The notes beneath the pieces were generated by a model. That model was not told the DNA's origin. It searched no databases and saw only the letters and a program-made list of their open reading frames with translations. A stretch of DNA of 64,000 nt from Nipponacmea schrenckii (Eukaryota > Mollusca > Gastropoda > Lottiidae). The DNA lies in assembly GCA_030562195.1 (NCBI GenBank), contig CM060202.1, forward strand, positions 21,934,317-21,998,316. Reading direction: 5' to 3'. A program made the position numbers and the translations under genes. This document shows positions 23,235 through 36,600 of this stretch, in pieces; within the stretch, counting starts at the first letter, position 1; every line of letters starts with the position of its first letter.

Positions 23235-24400
23235 GTTTTCATTAGACTTTTTTTTTTTCGGGAAGCTCCCTAGCCCAACTCAAAAATGGTATAGAAATTT
23301 GGTTTGAAAAATACGATAAGATACGTACTGGAATAGAAAATGAATATAACTAAAATTTTTACGCATCAGTAGTTAGTAATTGCATAATAATAATATGCAT
23401 AATTGCATAACTTTGTTGCTAATTATCCGATCGCTTTGAAAATTACAGAATATAGAGAATTCGCCTATAGAAATAAAACCGCATCATAAAAAAAGTTCTA
23501 CCACTTCCGGTTCTTGCGTGAGAACTTCCGGTTTTTTAGAATTGCGTTGGGCCACCCAGCTTCCGGTGTATGTAAGAAATCAGTACAAAAGCTATACATT
23601 ATACTATCAGGCATAATTAGAACCCTTTTAGAATAAAAAATCCAAACCGGAAGTGAAACTTTATGTGTCCATCACAGAACGGTAACATTCAGCAAAATTT
23701 AATAAGTCCGCTTATTTTTATCCGATTTGTCCGATTTTGGTGTTTTTCGAAACCTTGTTACTTTATCTAAAACTTGTTGGGAACAGAATTTTGATTTTCA
23801 AATTTAAATTTACTTAATGCCCGAATTTTTTTTTTTTTTTTTTTTTTTCGTTTGGGAAGCTCCCTAGCTCAACTCGAAAATGGTATTGAAATTTGGTTTG
23901 AAAATGCGATAACATACGTACTGGAATAGAAAATGAATATTTATAACTAAAATTTTTATACATCGGAAGTGAGAAATTGCATAATATTAATTGAATAATT
24001 GCATAACTTTGTTGCTGATTATCCGATCGCTTTGAAACATACAAAATATAGATAAGTCGCCTATAGAAATAAAAAGAAATCATAAAAAAATTTCTACCAC
24101 TACCGGTTTTTGCGTGAGAACTTCTGGTTTTTCAGAACCACGTTGGGTGACCCAACCTCCGGTGTATGTAAGAAATGAGTACAAAAGCTATACATATAAA
24201 CTATCAGGCATAATTAGAACCCAATTAGAGGAAAAAATTGAAACTTAATGTGTTTTCACAGAACAATGACATTCAGCAAAATTTTTATAAGTCCGCTAAT
24301 TTTTATCCGATTTGTTCGATTTTGGTGTTTTTTTGAAACCTTGTAACTTTATCTAAAATTTGTTGGGAACAGAATTTTCATTTTCAAATTTTTTTTTTTT
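23235..24400. repeat. 594-bp tandem duplication
   Basis: The block starting 'gggaagctccctagcccaac' at 23260 recurs at 23854 after a poly(T) run and stays alignable through 'aacttgttgggaacagaatttt' (23771 and 24358). The poly(T) at the junctions suggests a retroposed sequence, but no coding remains. Confidence 0.88.
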
Positions 24401-25128
24401 TTAAGCCTGATTGATTTATACGCTTATAATGGTTGTTAAAAAAATTGTTTTGAGTGTTTAAAAATTCAAAGGGCTTTATCACGTGACCTTGTATCAAGTG
24501 GCCTCATAGGGGTTGTTTGCCACTCTCAGTACTGTTTACATTTCTAGTTCTTATTACTTCCACAAATAGTAAACCATAAACTCAACTCTAAGTAATGTTC
24601 TTTGATTTCATAGCTTTGTTTTTGTCTTTTCAGACTGGCCCGAGCTCCAAGCATAAATAACAGATGTTTGTAACAGGCGGTGATTTGTGTCAGCACTTAC
24701 ATAACGACTATCATATAAGACAAAATTCGAATTAAAACCACAAGAGGAATGAATGATAAATCGTTTGATGGTTTGTGCAGGAATAATATCGGATGCTCGT
24801 TTCTTGATACGACGTGCTTGCGACAACCATAACTGGTACGACATTCCTTCTTCAGCTCCGTTGCAATAAGCGAACACAACAAGGGTACATTGAAGGATGT
24901 TTCCAAACGCTTTACAAGTGCCATACGAACTTGAATATTGACGTGTCCATGAAAACTTACAAACTTTAAATAGTGAGTGTCCAACGTCCATATCGGAAAT
25001 TACCGAGAGTTATGAATGAAGTTTTTGAAAGTTTTTTTTACGGATTTAATTATTGGCTTGAATCGTGAATAGATTGAAAGTAGACTTCATACATGTGTCT
25101 TTAAGTCAATTTATATGGACTATTAATC
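24400..25128. other. 5' flank of the UNC5CL-like gene; no gene assigned
   Basis: Two overlapping minus-strand frames (24991-24608, 24984-24697) of 127 and 95 codons have no recognised motif and may be chance. This stretch should hold the promoter and 5' UTR of the plus-strand gene at 25129, but no core-promoter motif could be set. Confidence 0.4.
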
Positions 25129-27297
25129 GTGATGACGAAAATCAATACCAATCACTCCGCCTCGAATGTCGATTTTAAAAAACGACCTGCACCAATGTTA
25201 AATCTAAGTCAGGAAAAAATGCAAGAACTTGTTCTTGCCGACACTGTGATCGCATCCGCATGTTTCTTCATCATCCTCATATTCCTCTTTTACAAATTAT
25301 TCTTCCGGAAACTAAAGCTGTGGGCGTCCAGGTCCAATTCGAGGTTAGATTTGTGGACATATGATAATGAGGCTTTACAAAGATGGCGGTCTGGAACTCA
25401 CTCGAATGAACATCATGCACCCGTCATTGGCAGAGATCTCGTTAATTTGGAAACAAGTAACTATTTTCGTCCGGCTTCTTTCAGTACAAACAAAGACATT
25501 CGCACCAGCAGTCGATTGTCCAGAGTTTCCAGTTCTGTTTTACGAGAAGGAAGAGAGAATGGGATATCGAGTTCCGCACGGACCAACTCCCACATTTATT
25601 CCGTTCAAAATGAGGATCTTCCCATTCCTAGTGTTGGATATATCCCGGCGTCGACTCGCCTGAACACAAGAGACCCCTACGGTCCATATAACCAACGACA
25701 ACATTTCATGGATCCTAGAAACCATAGCTATGAATATCTCGAATGGGAGGACGAACTTCCTCTAGGGGTCGATAATCCATTATTTGACGAATACGTTGAG
25801 ACGCCGCGAAAACTGTTAACACCAATCGAACGCAGCCAAACTATACAATTGGATGGAAAATTGATTGTGTATATCACACGCGAAGTTGATTCTAAAGGCG
25901 CCATTTTGATTTTGGACAATATGGGGATATCCCTATCAGTGCCAGCTGGTGCTGTCGCTGATCATCAAAAGCAACTGATAATTCTAGCTTTAAATTGGGA
26001 TCTTTCTGACAATCCGTTCATGGAAGACCACCAGGCTCTGGTCAGTCCAGTAGTTTACTGTGGACCACACGGGATTAAGTTGCAATCGCCAGCATTATTG
26101 CGGTATAAACACTGTGCGTTTGATTCACGGGATATAGAGATAATGGAGAGTGAAACGGAATTGACCGGGAACAAACAATGGAGGGTATACTGTCAAGCAG
26201 CCGAGGACGAACGAAGATGTAAAGTGACGCAAGACGAGTGCCAGATTCTAATCGACCATTTTACCCTCTTCACATCCATACAGACTCCTCAAAATGGCGA
26301 CGGTCATAAATGGCTTCAAGTTGCTGTATTTTCCTCACCCCTGAAGCCAGGAATTGAACATTTTTCTTTACGAGTGTATTTTCTGAACAAGACCCCTTGC
26401 GCTCTTCAATGGGCAAAACACAACGAGTCTCAGTTCGAAGGAGAATTGGTCTGCCCTGAAAAGGTCTTCTTACTAAAGGGTAATAGAGAAGACGCCATAT
26501 TGGAACTCCTGTACCTCTCGCATGATTGGGTAAACGTTAATCAAACACAAAGCGAACACGTAAAATTTCAAAAGATTTGGCACGGAATGTGTCCACGTGC
26601 CGAATTCTGTTTCCATAGAGATCTAGCAGGGAATGTACCTAGAGAAATAAACCTAAATTTCGCAGTATTTCAACGATCGGGTGAAAACGATGCCGATAAG
26701 ATCGTAATTCAAATGGCGGAGACAACAGGGAAACGCTTTACTCCAATGTGTCAAACAAATCAAAATGGCTTCCAGGAGGTCAAAGTTCGCGTCATTCGCC
26801 CTAATTCCGGAAAATTGTACCGGCGTCCGGAATCGAGGAATAGTGACCACATGTCCGTGACCGTCCGACGTGGCGGCAAACCGATAGATGATAGCCAGAT
26901 AATGGACGTTGAGATTAACCCGGGTCAGCTATGTCTAGAAGAAACAGCGTTACGTCTAGAAGACGTACGTCCACACATTAAAACAAAAATCCCATTAGAA
27001 ACCAAACGACAATTAGTTTTACTTTTGGCGCCAATTCAAGCAATTGGCAGTGATTGGCGGGATTTTGCTGTTGCCTTGGGTTTCGATTGTATTCCCTTCT
27101 TACAAACCCTATCTTGTCCAACAACGGCGCTTTTGGAATATTTTGAAACCCAACCAACCTCATTGATGGTGCTTCACGACATTTTTTTGCAAATTAATCG
27201 AAAAGATGCCGCGTCTGTCATTGCAGATATGATTGGAACGGTGCCAAAACGTATGATGTGCGAACATTCCGAGTCGGATTCGGAAAATGGTTTTTAA
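25129..27297 (+). CDS. UNC5CL: UNC5C-like protein: TM, ZU5, UPA and death domains (722 aa, intronless)
   Basis: Intact single-exon ORF. A hydrophobic segment at residues 38-58 ('ADTVIASACFFIILIFLFYK') is followed by basic residues, so the bulk should be cytoplasmic with a very short N-terminus outside. Residues about 250-390 form a ZU5 domain ('KGAILILDNMGISLSVPAGAV', 'PVVYCGPHGIKLQSPALLRY', 'CQILIDHFTLF'). About 393-540 fits the UPA domain and about 622-705 a death domain ('LLAPIQAIGSDWRDFAVAL', then 'YFETQPTSLMVLHDIF'). This order without extracellular Ig/TSP domains matches UNC5CL/ZUD rather than the netrin receptors UNC5A-D. In vertebrates that protein signals to NF-kappaB and JNK from the membrane (family knowledge). 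A second Met directly follows the first, so either could initiate. The lack of introns is notable. No frame break was seen. Confidence 0.92.
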   Translation: MMTKINTNHSASNVDFKKRPAPMLNLSQEKMQELVLADTVIASACFFIILIFLFYKLFFRKLKLWASRSNSRLDLWTYDNEALQRWRSGTHSNEHHAPVIGRDLVNLETSNYFRPASFSTNKDIRTSSRLSRVSSSVLREGRENGISSSARTNSHIYSVQNEDLPIPSVGYIPASTRLNTRDPYGPYNQRQHFMDPRNHSYEYLEWEDELPLGVDNPLFDEYVETPRKLLTPIERSQTIQLDGKLIVYITREVDSKGAILILDNMGISLSVPAGAVADHQKQLIILALNWDLSDNPFMEDHQALVSPVVYCGPHGIKLQSPALLRYKHCAFDSRDIEIMESETELTGNKQWRVYCQAAEDERRCKVTQDECQILIDHFTLFTSIQTPQNGDGHKWLQVAVFSSPLKPGIEHFSLRVYFLNKTPCALQWAKHNESQFEGELVCPEKVFLLKGNREDAILELLYLSHDWVNVNQTQSEHVKFQKIWHGMCPRAEFCFHRDLAGNVPREINLNFAVFQRSGENDADKIVIQMAETTGKRFTPMCQTNQNGFQEVKVRVIRPNSGKLYRRPESRNSDHMSVTVRRGGKPIDDSQIMDVEINPGQLCLEETALRLEDVRPHIKTKIPLETKRQLVLLLAPIQAIGSDWRDFAVALGFDCIPFLQTLSCPTTALLEYFETQPTSLMVLHDIFLQINRKDAASVIADMIGTVPKRMMCEHSESDSENGF

Positions 27298-27960
27298 AGA
27301 TTGTCTTTCGTTCCTAGGAAGCCATCGTCGTTATTACCACGCCATAGATGCGGTCGTGGTTCTACTTGGTTTACACGCTAAAATAAAACAGGGTAGAATT
27401 AGCTGTTGAAATATATGAAAGTTTCGGACTGTGTCGGTTCTAAGGTTGAACGATTGTTTATTTGTTACGTTTTTATTTAATTTGTTAAAAATCATCGAAC
27501 ACTGCTATACCAAAATTCCGTATTTGTTAATAAAATCATGTACCATTGTGATAACCAAAAATTATATCACTCTTTTTGTATTTCATACTCATCATTCAAT
27601 TAACCATATCTATAGTCCCTATTCAATCCGTAATGAAAATAAATTCTAAATCACGTTATTTCTCATGAGATTTTGTGAGACTTTGCTTTGTTTATAAGGG
27701 TATGCAAACCATATTTCCTCACAGCTGCATGTGAACGATAACTCGTCATCCAACTACCTAGCCTACCTACTTACATTTTCCTTGTAAATTTTGGCATTGT
27801 ACTGCCACCTATTAGAAAAGGTTGGAAAATTATCCTCCCTGACCTTTACCCCGAGGGTCGTCTATGACTAGTGTTACTTGTGGTATCTCCTCTAGTTGTA
27901 AGCTATGTAAAGAAAGATAATGTGCTCTCCGCAATTTGAAAATCTTTCTTTATGACGTCT
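27298..27960. other. 3' flank of the UNC5CL-like gene
   Basis: Candidate polyadenylation signals 'aataaa' occur at about 27380 and 27638. No further coding sequence was recognised. Confidence 0.5.
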
Positions 27961-27984
27961 TCCCCGGAAGGTCCTATGTGCTGG

Positions 27985-28450
27985 ATTTTCATTCGGACAG
28001 TCCCTTGTGATTACTGCTATCGGCGATACCTATTAACCCATTTTCATTCGGACAGTCCCTTGTGATTATTGCTATCGGCGATACCTATTAACTAATTTTT
28101 CATTCTGACAGTCCCTTGTGATTATTGCTATCGGCGAAACCTATTAACCCATTTTTATTCTGACAGTCCCTTGTGATTATTGCTATCGGCGACACCTATT
28201 AACCCATTTCATTCGGACAGTCCCTGTGATTATTGCTATCGGCGATACCTTTTAAACCATTTCATTCGGACAGTCCCTTGTGATTATTGCTATAGGCGAA
28301 ACCTATTAACCCATTTTCATTCTGACAGTCCCTTGTGATTATTGCTATCGGCGATACCTATTAACCCATTTCATTCGGACAGTCCCTTGTGATTATTGCT
28401 ATCGGCGTGCCTTTTAACCCATTTCATTCGGACAGTCCTATGTGATAACT
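27985..28450. repeat. 55-bp minisatellite
   Basis: About nine units of 'cattcggacagtcccttgtg' followed by 'attattgctatcggcgatac' and 'ctattaaccc'. 'attcggacag' recurs every 52-58 bp. Confidence 0.93.
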
Positions 28451-28984
28451 ATTACCGGTGTTATTCCTTGTATCCATATTTTCTGTATGATCCTTTATGA
28501 TTTGTATTGTTCCAGTATTGTTGCTTGTGTCGCCCTAAATATTTTTGTGTATATATTTTTTTAACATGAAAATGAATACCATTAAGTGCCTTTTATGTAT
28601 TAGACTGTGCTCTGGTTTGTTTTGTCTAATTTAGGAACCAGTTTGTGTATTGTTGTATGTTTATATTGATATTTATATATAAAGTTATTTGGTTTGTTTT
28701 ATTGAGTAAATTGAGAGATATTGGTTCTAAAGTTATTAAAGCACTTGTTTTTCTTTAAATTTATATTTGATATTTGTTCCCTCGTCTTGACAATAGAACA
28801 ACATTGCCCCACTTCGTTTATTTTGACAGTCAGGTAGAGATTAAAATGGCTGAAAACTACATCCGTGTCTGTCATTTCTACGTTGTTCCGTATTATCCCA
28901 AGTCAAACAATTGATAAAGAAGTAGGAAAGTCTTCTATAGTCCATTATAACAAATAAAAAAAGAAGTAAAGTTAAATTTCATTT

Positions 28985-29745
28985 ATTTTATTTTCAAAAA
29001 ATACCTTGCAAGTCAAGGTAACATATGCACACTAGCAGCCTTGAATTTGAATAATATATTGAGCAATAACTCAAAAAACATTCACTGAATATTGAACCCA
29101 ATGACAAAAACTGTCGAAAAATAGTCAATTTCAAACTTGACCACCATCTTATCTTTTTCAATACTCATACCAAGTTTCACCAAATCTATTATAAATTTTA
29201 GCTTCTTTTGCACCCACAAAAACAAAAAAGTCAAAGGAAATAACTATAAAACCATTCATTAAAAAAAGTCGTCTAACACCAAGGTCCATAAAAATCCATG
29301 AAAATTTAAGCTTCTTATTGCAACCACAATAGAATGGCAATAACTCAAAACTGTTCATTGAAAAATTGTCAAATTCAAACTTTACTGAGGTTTAATCATT
29401 TCCAATGCTCACACCAAGTTTCATCAAATTCCTTTGAAAATTGTAGGTTTTATTGCATCAACATTACAATTTTGACGCAATTTTACAAAATCAAGGGCAA
29501 TAACTAACAAAAGTTCATAAAAAAATTGTCAAATTCGAACTTGACTACCGTCTTATCTATTTCAATACTCATACCAAGTTTCATCAAAATCCATTGAAAA
29601 TTGTAGCTTCTATTGCATCAATAATACATTTTGACGTGATGTAACTAAGTCAAGGGCAATAACTCAAAAACTGTTCATCGAAAAATTGTCAAATTCGAAC
29701 TTGACCGCAGTCTTATAATCCTATATTTTAGATAACTATAATTAA
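28985..29745 (-). repeat. Dispersed repeat array, reverse orientation
   Basis: Four to five roughly 120-bp units containing 'caatactcataccaagtttc', 'aaattgtagcttctattgca' and 'aattgtcaaattcgaacttg'. The same family occurs in plus orientation at 40720-41690. Confidence 0.85.
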
Positions 29746-29964
29746 AAATAAATTAAAACAATTGTTATGGATGGACACTTCAAGATTTATTGCTTTATAA
29801 CGATTCAATGTGGTTCTCACACCGTCATCAGTAATATAATGGGTATAAACAGCAAGGAAGTAAATGTATAAGAAACAATAACAATGCAATTAAACAAGCA
29901 CACTAAGGAGGCCATTATAATAATGAAGGCAGAGAGAATAATAAGGTATTAGAGAAATAGGGTA

Positions 29965-30235
29965 CAGGACATTGTATCAAACAATCTTCTAGCTAGTTAG
30001 ACACGATAGTTTGGTATGTTCTAGTCTTATTCTGACCACAGAAAACTATCATTGCATCAAACAATCTACTAGCTAGTTAGACATGATAGTTTGGTATGCT
30101 CTAGTCTTATTCTGACCACAGAAAACTATCATTGCATCAAACAATCTACTAGCTAGTTAGACACGATAGTTTGGTATGCTCTAGTTTCTTTCTGGCCACA
30201 GAAAACTATAATTGTACGAATGACAGCAAAAATCC
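29965..30235 (-). repeat. 80-bp tandem repeat B (left arm of the inverted duplication)
   Basis: Three units at an exact 80-bp spacing ('atcaaacaatctactagcta', 'gatagtttggtatgctctag', 'ccacagaaaactatc'). The reverse complement matches the large array at 50085-51690 on the right arm. Confidence 0.9.
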
Positions 30236-30648
30236 ACAATAAAAATATAATTGTACGTTGCAACATTGACTGAACCCAAAATCATTTTAAATTTTCACTT
30301 ATCTGATTGGTCAATCATTAAATCAAAAGTAAAAATCTTCCTTCATTGACCAATGAAAATTGATATATTCAAAACCTACATTTTTTTTAATTAAAAATGT
30401 TAAACCTATATTAGAATTAAATTACAATTTCATACCTGGTTTTTTTTTTTCGAGACTAGATATACACTTTATTTGGAAATTAAAAAAAACTTCAATTGTA
30501 AATGAAAAACTATACAAAAAAAAACTATAACAAATTAAAACATAAAAACAACGAAACTCTAAAGTGATAATTAGATATTAAGCAATATATAAAAATTCCA
30601 GACATCAACTTATTAACGTAGAATAACAACAGGCATAAACTGCCTCAC

Positions 30649-33600
30649 TTATTTATCATTAAACATTGCCATCTTCTTCCTCAACAGAACCCTGAACCAT
30701 TTAGGGTATCGGAGATGTAGCTTGAAAAGTCTGGTATACCCACCTTTAGAATCAGTACTGTCGTTATTGGAAGTATTGAACTCTAATGCGTCATATGCAT
30801 TCTGAAACAAAAAGATAACATCCAACTTTCAAAAAATAAAAAAAAAACTCAATGATTCTAAAATGCCACATCCAAATCCCTTTAAACCCTTTTTTTTTAT
30901 CATACCTTACCTTACCATTTGAAAATTAACACAAGAAAATGTTAAATACAGACAGATAATACAAGTCAATGTATAATAAGGTCAGAAAATACAAGTCAAT
31001 GTATAATAAGGTCAGATAATACAAGTCAATCTTTAATATGGACAGATAATACAAATCAATGTTTAATATAGACAAATAATACAAGTCCATGTTAAATATG
31101 GTCAGATAATACAAGTCAATGTTTAATATGGTCAGACAATACAAGTCAATGTTTAATATGGTCAGATAATACAAGTCAATGTTTAATATGGTAAGATAAT
31201 ACAAGTCAATGTTTAATATAGACAGACAATACAAGTCAATGTTTAATATGGACTGATGATACAAATCAATGTTTAATATAGACAAATAATACAAGTCCAT
31301 GTTAAATATGGTCAGATAATACAAGTCAATGTTTAATATGGTCAGATAATACAAGTCAATGTTTAATATGGTAAGATAATACAAGTCAATGTTTAATATG
31401 GTAAGATAATACTAGTCAATGTTTAATATAGACAGACAATACAAGTCAATGTTTAATATAGACAGACAATACAAGTCAATGTTTAATATGGTCAGATAAT
31501 ACAAGTCAATGTTTAATATGGTCAGATAATACAAGTCAATGTTTAATATGGTCAGATAATACAAGTCAATGTTTAATATGGTCAGAAAATACAAGTCAAG
31601 GTTTATTATAAACAGATAATACAAGTCATTTCATTCATTGACTATCTCAAAATCTAAGAGCAGAGCAATTGGCGGGGTGAATATGATGACACAATTCTTT
31701 AAAATCATGAATAACTCGGAAGTCACAGACAGACAAAACATTTACACACAAAAAAAAAAAAAACTGGGGCAGAATAGAATCCAATAAATAGTTAGATAAG
31801 TTAGCTAAAACCCTGCAAAGACAAGAATAAACCTTGGGAAAAATAGGTCGGGAACAAGAATACTTACAATGCTTTGTTCACCATTTCTAGAATCGTTGTC
31901 TGTGGATGTTCCCGATTCACTATTTCTAAAATTATTGTCTGTGGATGGTTGTGGTGAAAATTCATCCTGATGTAAATCAGGTATTGAGTCATAAATATGT
32001 TCTGTAATTTGCAAATATTTGTTATTTAAATCATAGTTTATCATTTTGAGCATCTATTGAAAAAAACTGTTAATTTACCTTCAAACCATTTACCCCTGAA
32101 TTCAATGTCACAAAATATTTTACGACCCCTTTCCCAGGTCTCTTGTTCAAATTAGGATATAATCCAGAGTTGTAACTTGGATATAACTAGATTACTAACT
32201 GGGATATAATCCAGAGTTGTAACTGGGATATAATCCAGAGTTGTAACTGGGATATAATCCAGAGTTGTAACTGGGATATAATCCAGAGTTGTAACTGGGA
32301 TATAATCCAGAGTTGTAACTGGGATATAGTCCAGAGTTGTAACTGGGATATAATCCAGAGTTGTAACTGGGATATAGTCCAGAGTTGTAACTGGGATATA
32401 ATCCAGAGTTGTAACTGGGATATAGTCCAGAGTTGTAACTGGGAAATAATCCAGAGTTTTAATTGTGGTGAAAAACTTCAGAGGTTAAACTGGCATAAAG
32501 AATACAGAGTTTAAACTGAGAAAAAAAAAATCCAGAGTTGTAACTTGCGTAAAAAAAAAAATCCAGAGTTGTAACTTGCATGAAAAAGAAAAAACCCGGA
32601 GTTTAAACTGGGATATAGCCTAGAGTTTAAACTGGGATAAATAATAATTCCAAAGTTGTAACTGGCATGAAAAAGAAAAAACCCGGAGTTTAAACTGGGA
32701 TATAGCCTAGAGTTTAAACTGGGATAAATAATAATTCCAAAGTTGTAACTGGCATGAAAAAAAATTTCATAGTTTTAACTGGGGTTAAAGAATCGAGGGT
32801 TTAAACTAGGATTAAAAAAACGATCGAGAGTTTAAATTGGGATAAAAATAATCCAGAGTTTAAACTGGGATAAAAAAAAAAATCCAAAGTTGTAACTGGC
32901 ATGAAAAAAAATCCAGAGTTTTAACTAGGATGAACAATCCAGAGTTTAAACTGGGATAAAAAAAATTCAGAGTTTAATTTGAGATAAAAGAAAAAATTTA
33001 AGAGGTTAGAAGGGTAATGCATGACCACGATGTTAAATACAGAATACGAAACCCTCACTAGCATCTGATACCATCTTGAACAATTTCAGGGGAGCCAAGG
33101 TGCCCCAGGGAGTTAAATGCTGGTTAACCTATAATATGAGAACTTCGCTCTTGAGATACTTAGAATTAATTACCTGAACTAACCCTGTTCCCCCAAATCC
33201 CTACCCTAAAAAAATAACCAACCTTCTGACGACCCATTACCATCAGATATATTTTTCTTTTCTGTAAAATTAAACAAACATGTTGTTAATTATAGCTAGT
33301 AATAGTTAGATTTTGTTGGAAGTAGAAATGTTATCTTTCTCTGAGGATCACGGGTTTTAAAACTTGTACTAAGTAGGTTTGTAAATCAAACAAGGTTAGA
33401 TCTGTATATAAATAACAAACGACTTACTACGATATTTCCCGTACCAGATAACAACTATATTAATATTAACAGTAACCAAAACAGCAAAAACAACCACAAC
33501 AACAACTACAATAACCAACACAATAACTGTCTTCCCAGTTTCTGTAAAATAAACAATGTGAATTTAAGTCAGACAGGGGATTGTAAATATTGTTATTAAG

Positions 33601-36600
33601 ATTGTGTGGGTTGTACTGTAAGATATTATATAATTATCAGATTATAATAGTGAAGAAAGTTTACCATATTTTATAGTCAGACAGGGGGATTGTAAATATT
33701 GTTATTAAGATTGTGTGGGTTGTACTGTAAGATATTATATAATTATCAGATTATAATAGTGAAGAAAGTTTACCATATTTTATAGTCCGACAGGGGATTG
33801 TAAATATTGTTATTAAGATTGTGTGGGTTGTACTGTAAGATATTACATAATTATCAGATATAATAGTGAAGAAAGTTTACCATATTTTAAAGGGGGATTG
33901 TAAATATTGTTATTAAGATTGTGTGGGTTGTACTGTAAGATATTATATAATTATCAGATTATAATAGTGAAGAAAGTTTACCATATTTTATATCAGACAG
34001 GGGATTGTAAATATTGTTATTAAGATTGTGTGGGTTGTACTGTAAGATATTACATAATTATCAGATTATAATAGTGAAGAAAGTTTACCATATTTTATAG
34101 TCAGCAGAGGGGATTGTAAATATTGTTATTAAGATTGTGTGGGTTGTACTGTAAGATATTATATAATTATCAGATTATAATAGTGAAGAAAGTTTACCAT
34201 ATTTTATAGTCAGACAGGGGGATTGTAAATATTGTTATTAAGATTGTGTGGGTTGTACTGTAAGATATTACATAATTATCAGATTATAATAAAACTATAG
34301 TTAGAGATGACCCAATATCAATCTTGTTAGAGTGTGAAGTGGATTAACTTTAATATTATATTCTACTAGGATTATTGATAAAAAAAAACATCGGTACAAG
34401 ATCACAATTATTATATTGAATAAAGTTTGATATATATTAAAACTAACCTCTAACACTAAGAGTAAAACCTTTCCTTGCTTCTACACCAGAGTCGTTGACT
34501 AGACAGAAATAAAAACCTTCATGAGAACTACTGATATTTACAATTTTCAATTCTGTACCTAACACAGTCTCTGTTATAAAAATCGAACCACTTGATTTAA
34601 GGATTTGAAATTCTTTTTTCCATGTAACATGACACTTTGGGTGACATTTAGCTGAACATCTTACTACCAAATCACCGTTTTTATTTACAATTATCTCCCT
34701 TTGATCTGGCTCTAGTTTCACATCAATGGGTGGATCTGAAAAGTTAGTAGACAATTGAACTAAAACAGTGAGACTAAAACATGGTCCCAGTGGCGACAGG
34801 AGCCTCTCGAGACTTGGTTAATACATTGGTGGTAGGGGGGGGGGACCTGTCGAGGTTGTGATTCAAAAAGCCAATATAAAGTTATTAAAAATAAAGTTAA
34901 CTCTGTGAGATCTATCTGAATTAGAAATATTCAACTTACATTCAGGTTGAACTTTAAAGGTCTTACTGTCAAACACTTTATTACATTCTTCAATATTCAA
35001 AACTGTAAAAAAAAAATAGATTGTACATAACAGGGAAAATGCAACTCATAATCGCATTCGGCTGAATGAAACAACTTTACAATGTATGAATAGAAGTGGT
35101 TTCTAAGTTGAAGGAACGACACAAATTAAGAAATAAAATTAATGTCGGTTGAACAAAGTGACTTTACTCATGTTTGTTATTTAGCCAAAGTGGTGCTATT
35201 TTGAAGGATGTATAAATAAGGACTGTATCAGCTCTAGGTCTTTCTTTATTGCCCCCTTCCTATTAGGTCTCTTCCCAATTTGACCCTAACTCATTTTCGA
35301 GATGAGCGAGATGATTATAGATTGGGGGACGAACGGGAAGTTTTGGAGCGAGTTTTATAAAATGTAGGTTTGTCTTTGAGGAGAATAAAATAATTATATT
35401 ACCGTCATCATAATGTTTGGTAGTCTGTAGTTGTTGAAGACAAGGGAGATAATCTGTAGCCAGACATGTAAAGTTTCCACCATTATGGTCTACAGTCACG
35501 TTAATTTGAGATAAAGTTTGATCTATGTCAGTCATTTTCGTTCCATTTTTATACCACACTGTGTACATGGGCAGTTGACACTCTCCTATACTAGTTGAAA
35601 CACTGTGACATTCAAGTTGTATTGTTGAAGTATAGTTATCTTCTGGTTTTAAAACAGGATTTGGTGGAGATCGTCCTTTAATTGTGGGTTTACCTGCAAT
35701 ACAAAAGTATTTTTTTTAAACTATTTTAATGAATCTCATATCGGAGTGTTTTGCTGCTGTTCGTTAATAAAGATCGTTCCGTATCGTAGAATTATTCAGG
35801 GATTCCACCTTGAAATATTTTGAATTTCTAAGCCACCATTATATCTAATAGTCGATACATAGTCAACCAACGATGGCGATGGCGATGGCGATGGCGAAAT
35901 ATAAATATTTTTCAGCTAATATACTCCTTGCAGTGCGTTTTTTTATTTTATATAAAACATCTAATTTACTTTTATTGGAATTATCCCAAACTGTAGAACG
36001 ATTTTTATTAGAAAATGGTATAATACAACTATTATAGAATAATTTATGTAATTTTAAAGTTTGGTTTTCTTCTTGTCAAATCAAGCTTACTAATTAATTC
36101 ATCGGTGTTTCTAATGAATATTCCACGTACTCTTATGTTATTCTTCTGGCAACGTAATCCCCCTTTTCAGGATACATAGAAATGATTTTTACAGAGCTAG
36201 AAAATTCAGAATATTCTTTTATATTTTCTGTTAATATGAAGAATTTCATCAGTCATTAAGTTATTTTAAACATGTTATCCTTGACTATGATCCTATACAG
36301 AGATGCCTGTCTTATTCAAATCATCTTAAACATCAAACCTTCGTCTTATTCAAATCATCTTAAAATCAAACCTTCGTCTTATTCAAATCATCTTAAAATC
36401 AAACCTTCGTCTTATTCAAATCATCTTAAAATCAAACCTTCGTCTTATTCAAATTATCTTAAAATCAAACCATCGTCTTATTCAAATATCTTAAAATCAA
36501 ACCTTCGTCTTATTCAAATCATCTTACAAATCAAACCTTCGTCTTATTCAAATCATCTCAAATCAAACCTTCGTCTTATTCAAATCATCTTAAAATCAAA

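Noticed and set aside
24608..24991. 127- and 95-codon overlapping minus ORFs upstream of the UNC5CL-like gene
   Set aside because: Two competing frames, no domain recognised, no splice or start context. Kept only as a note in the flank entry.
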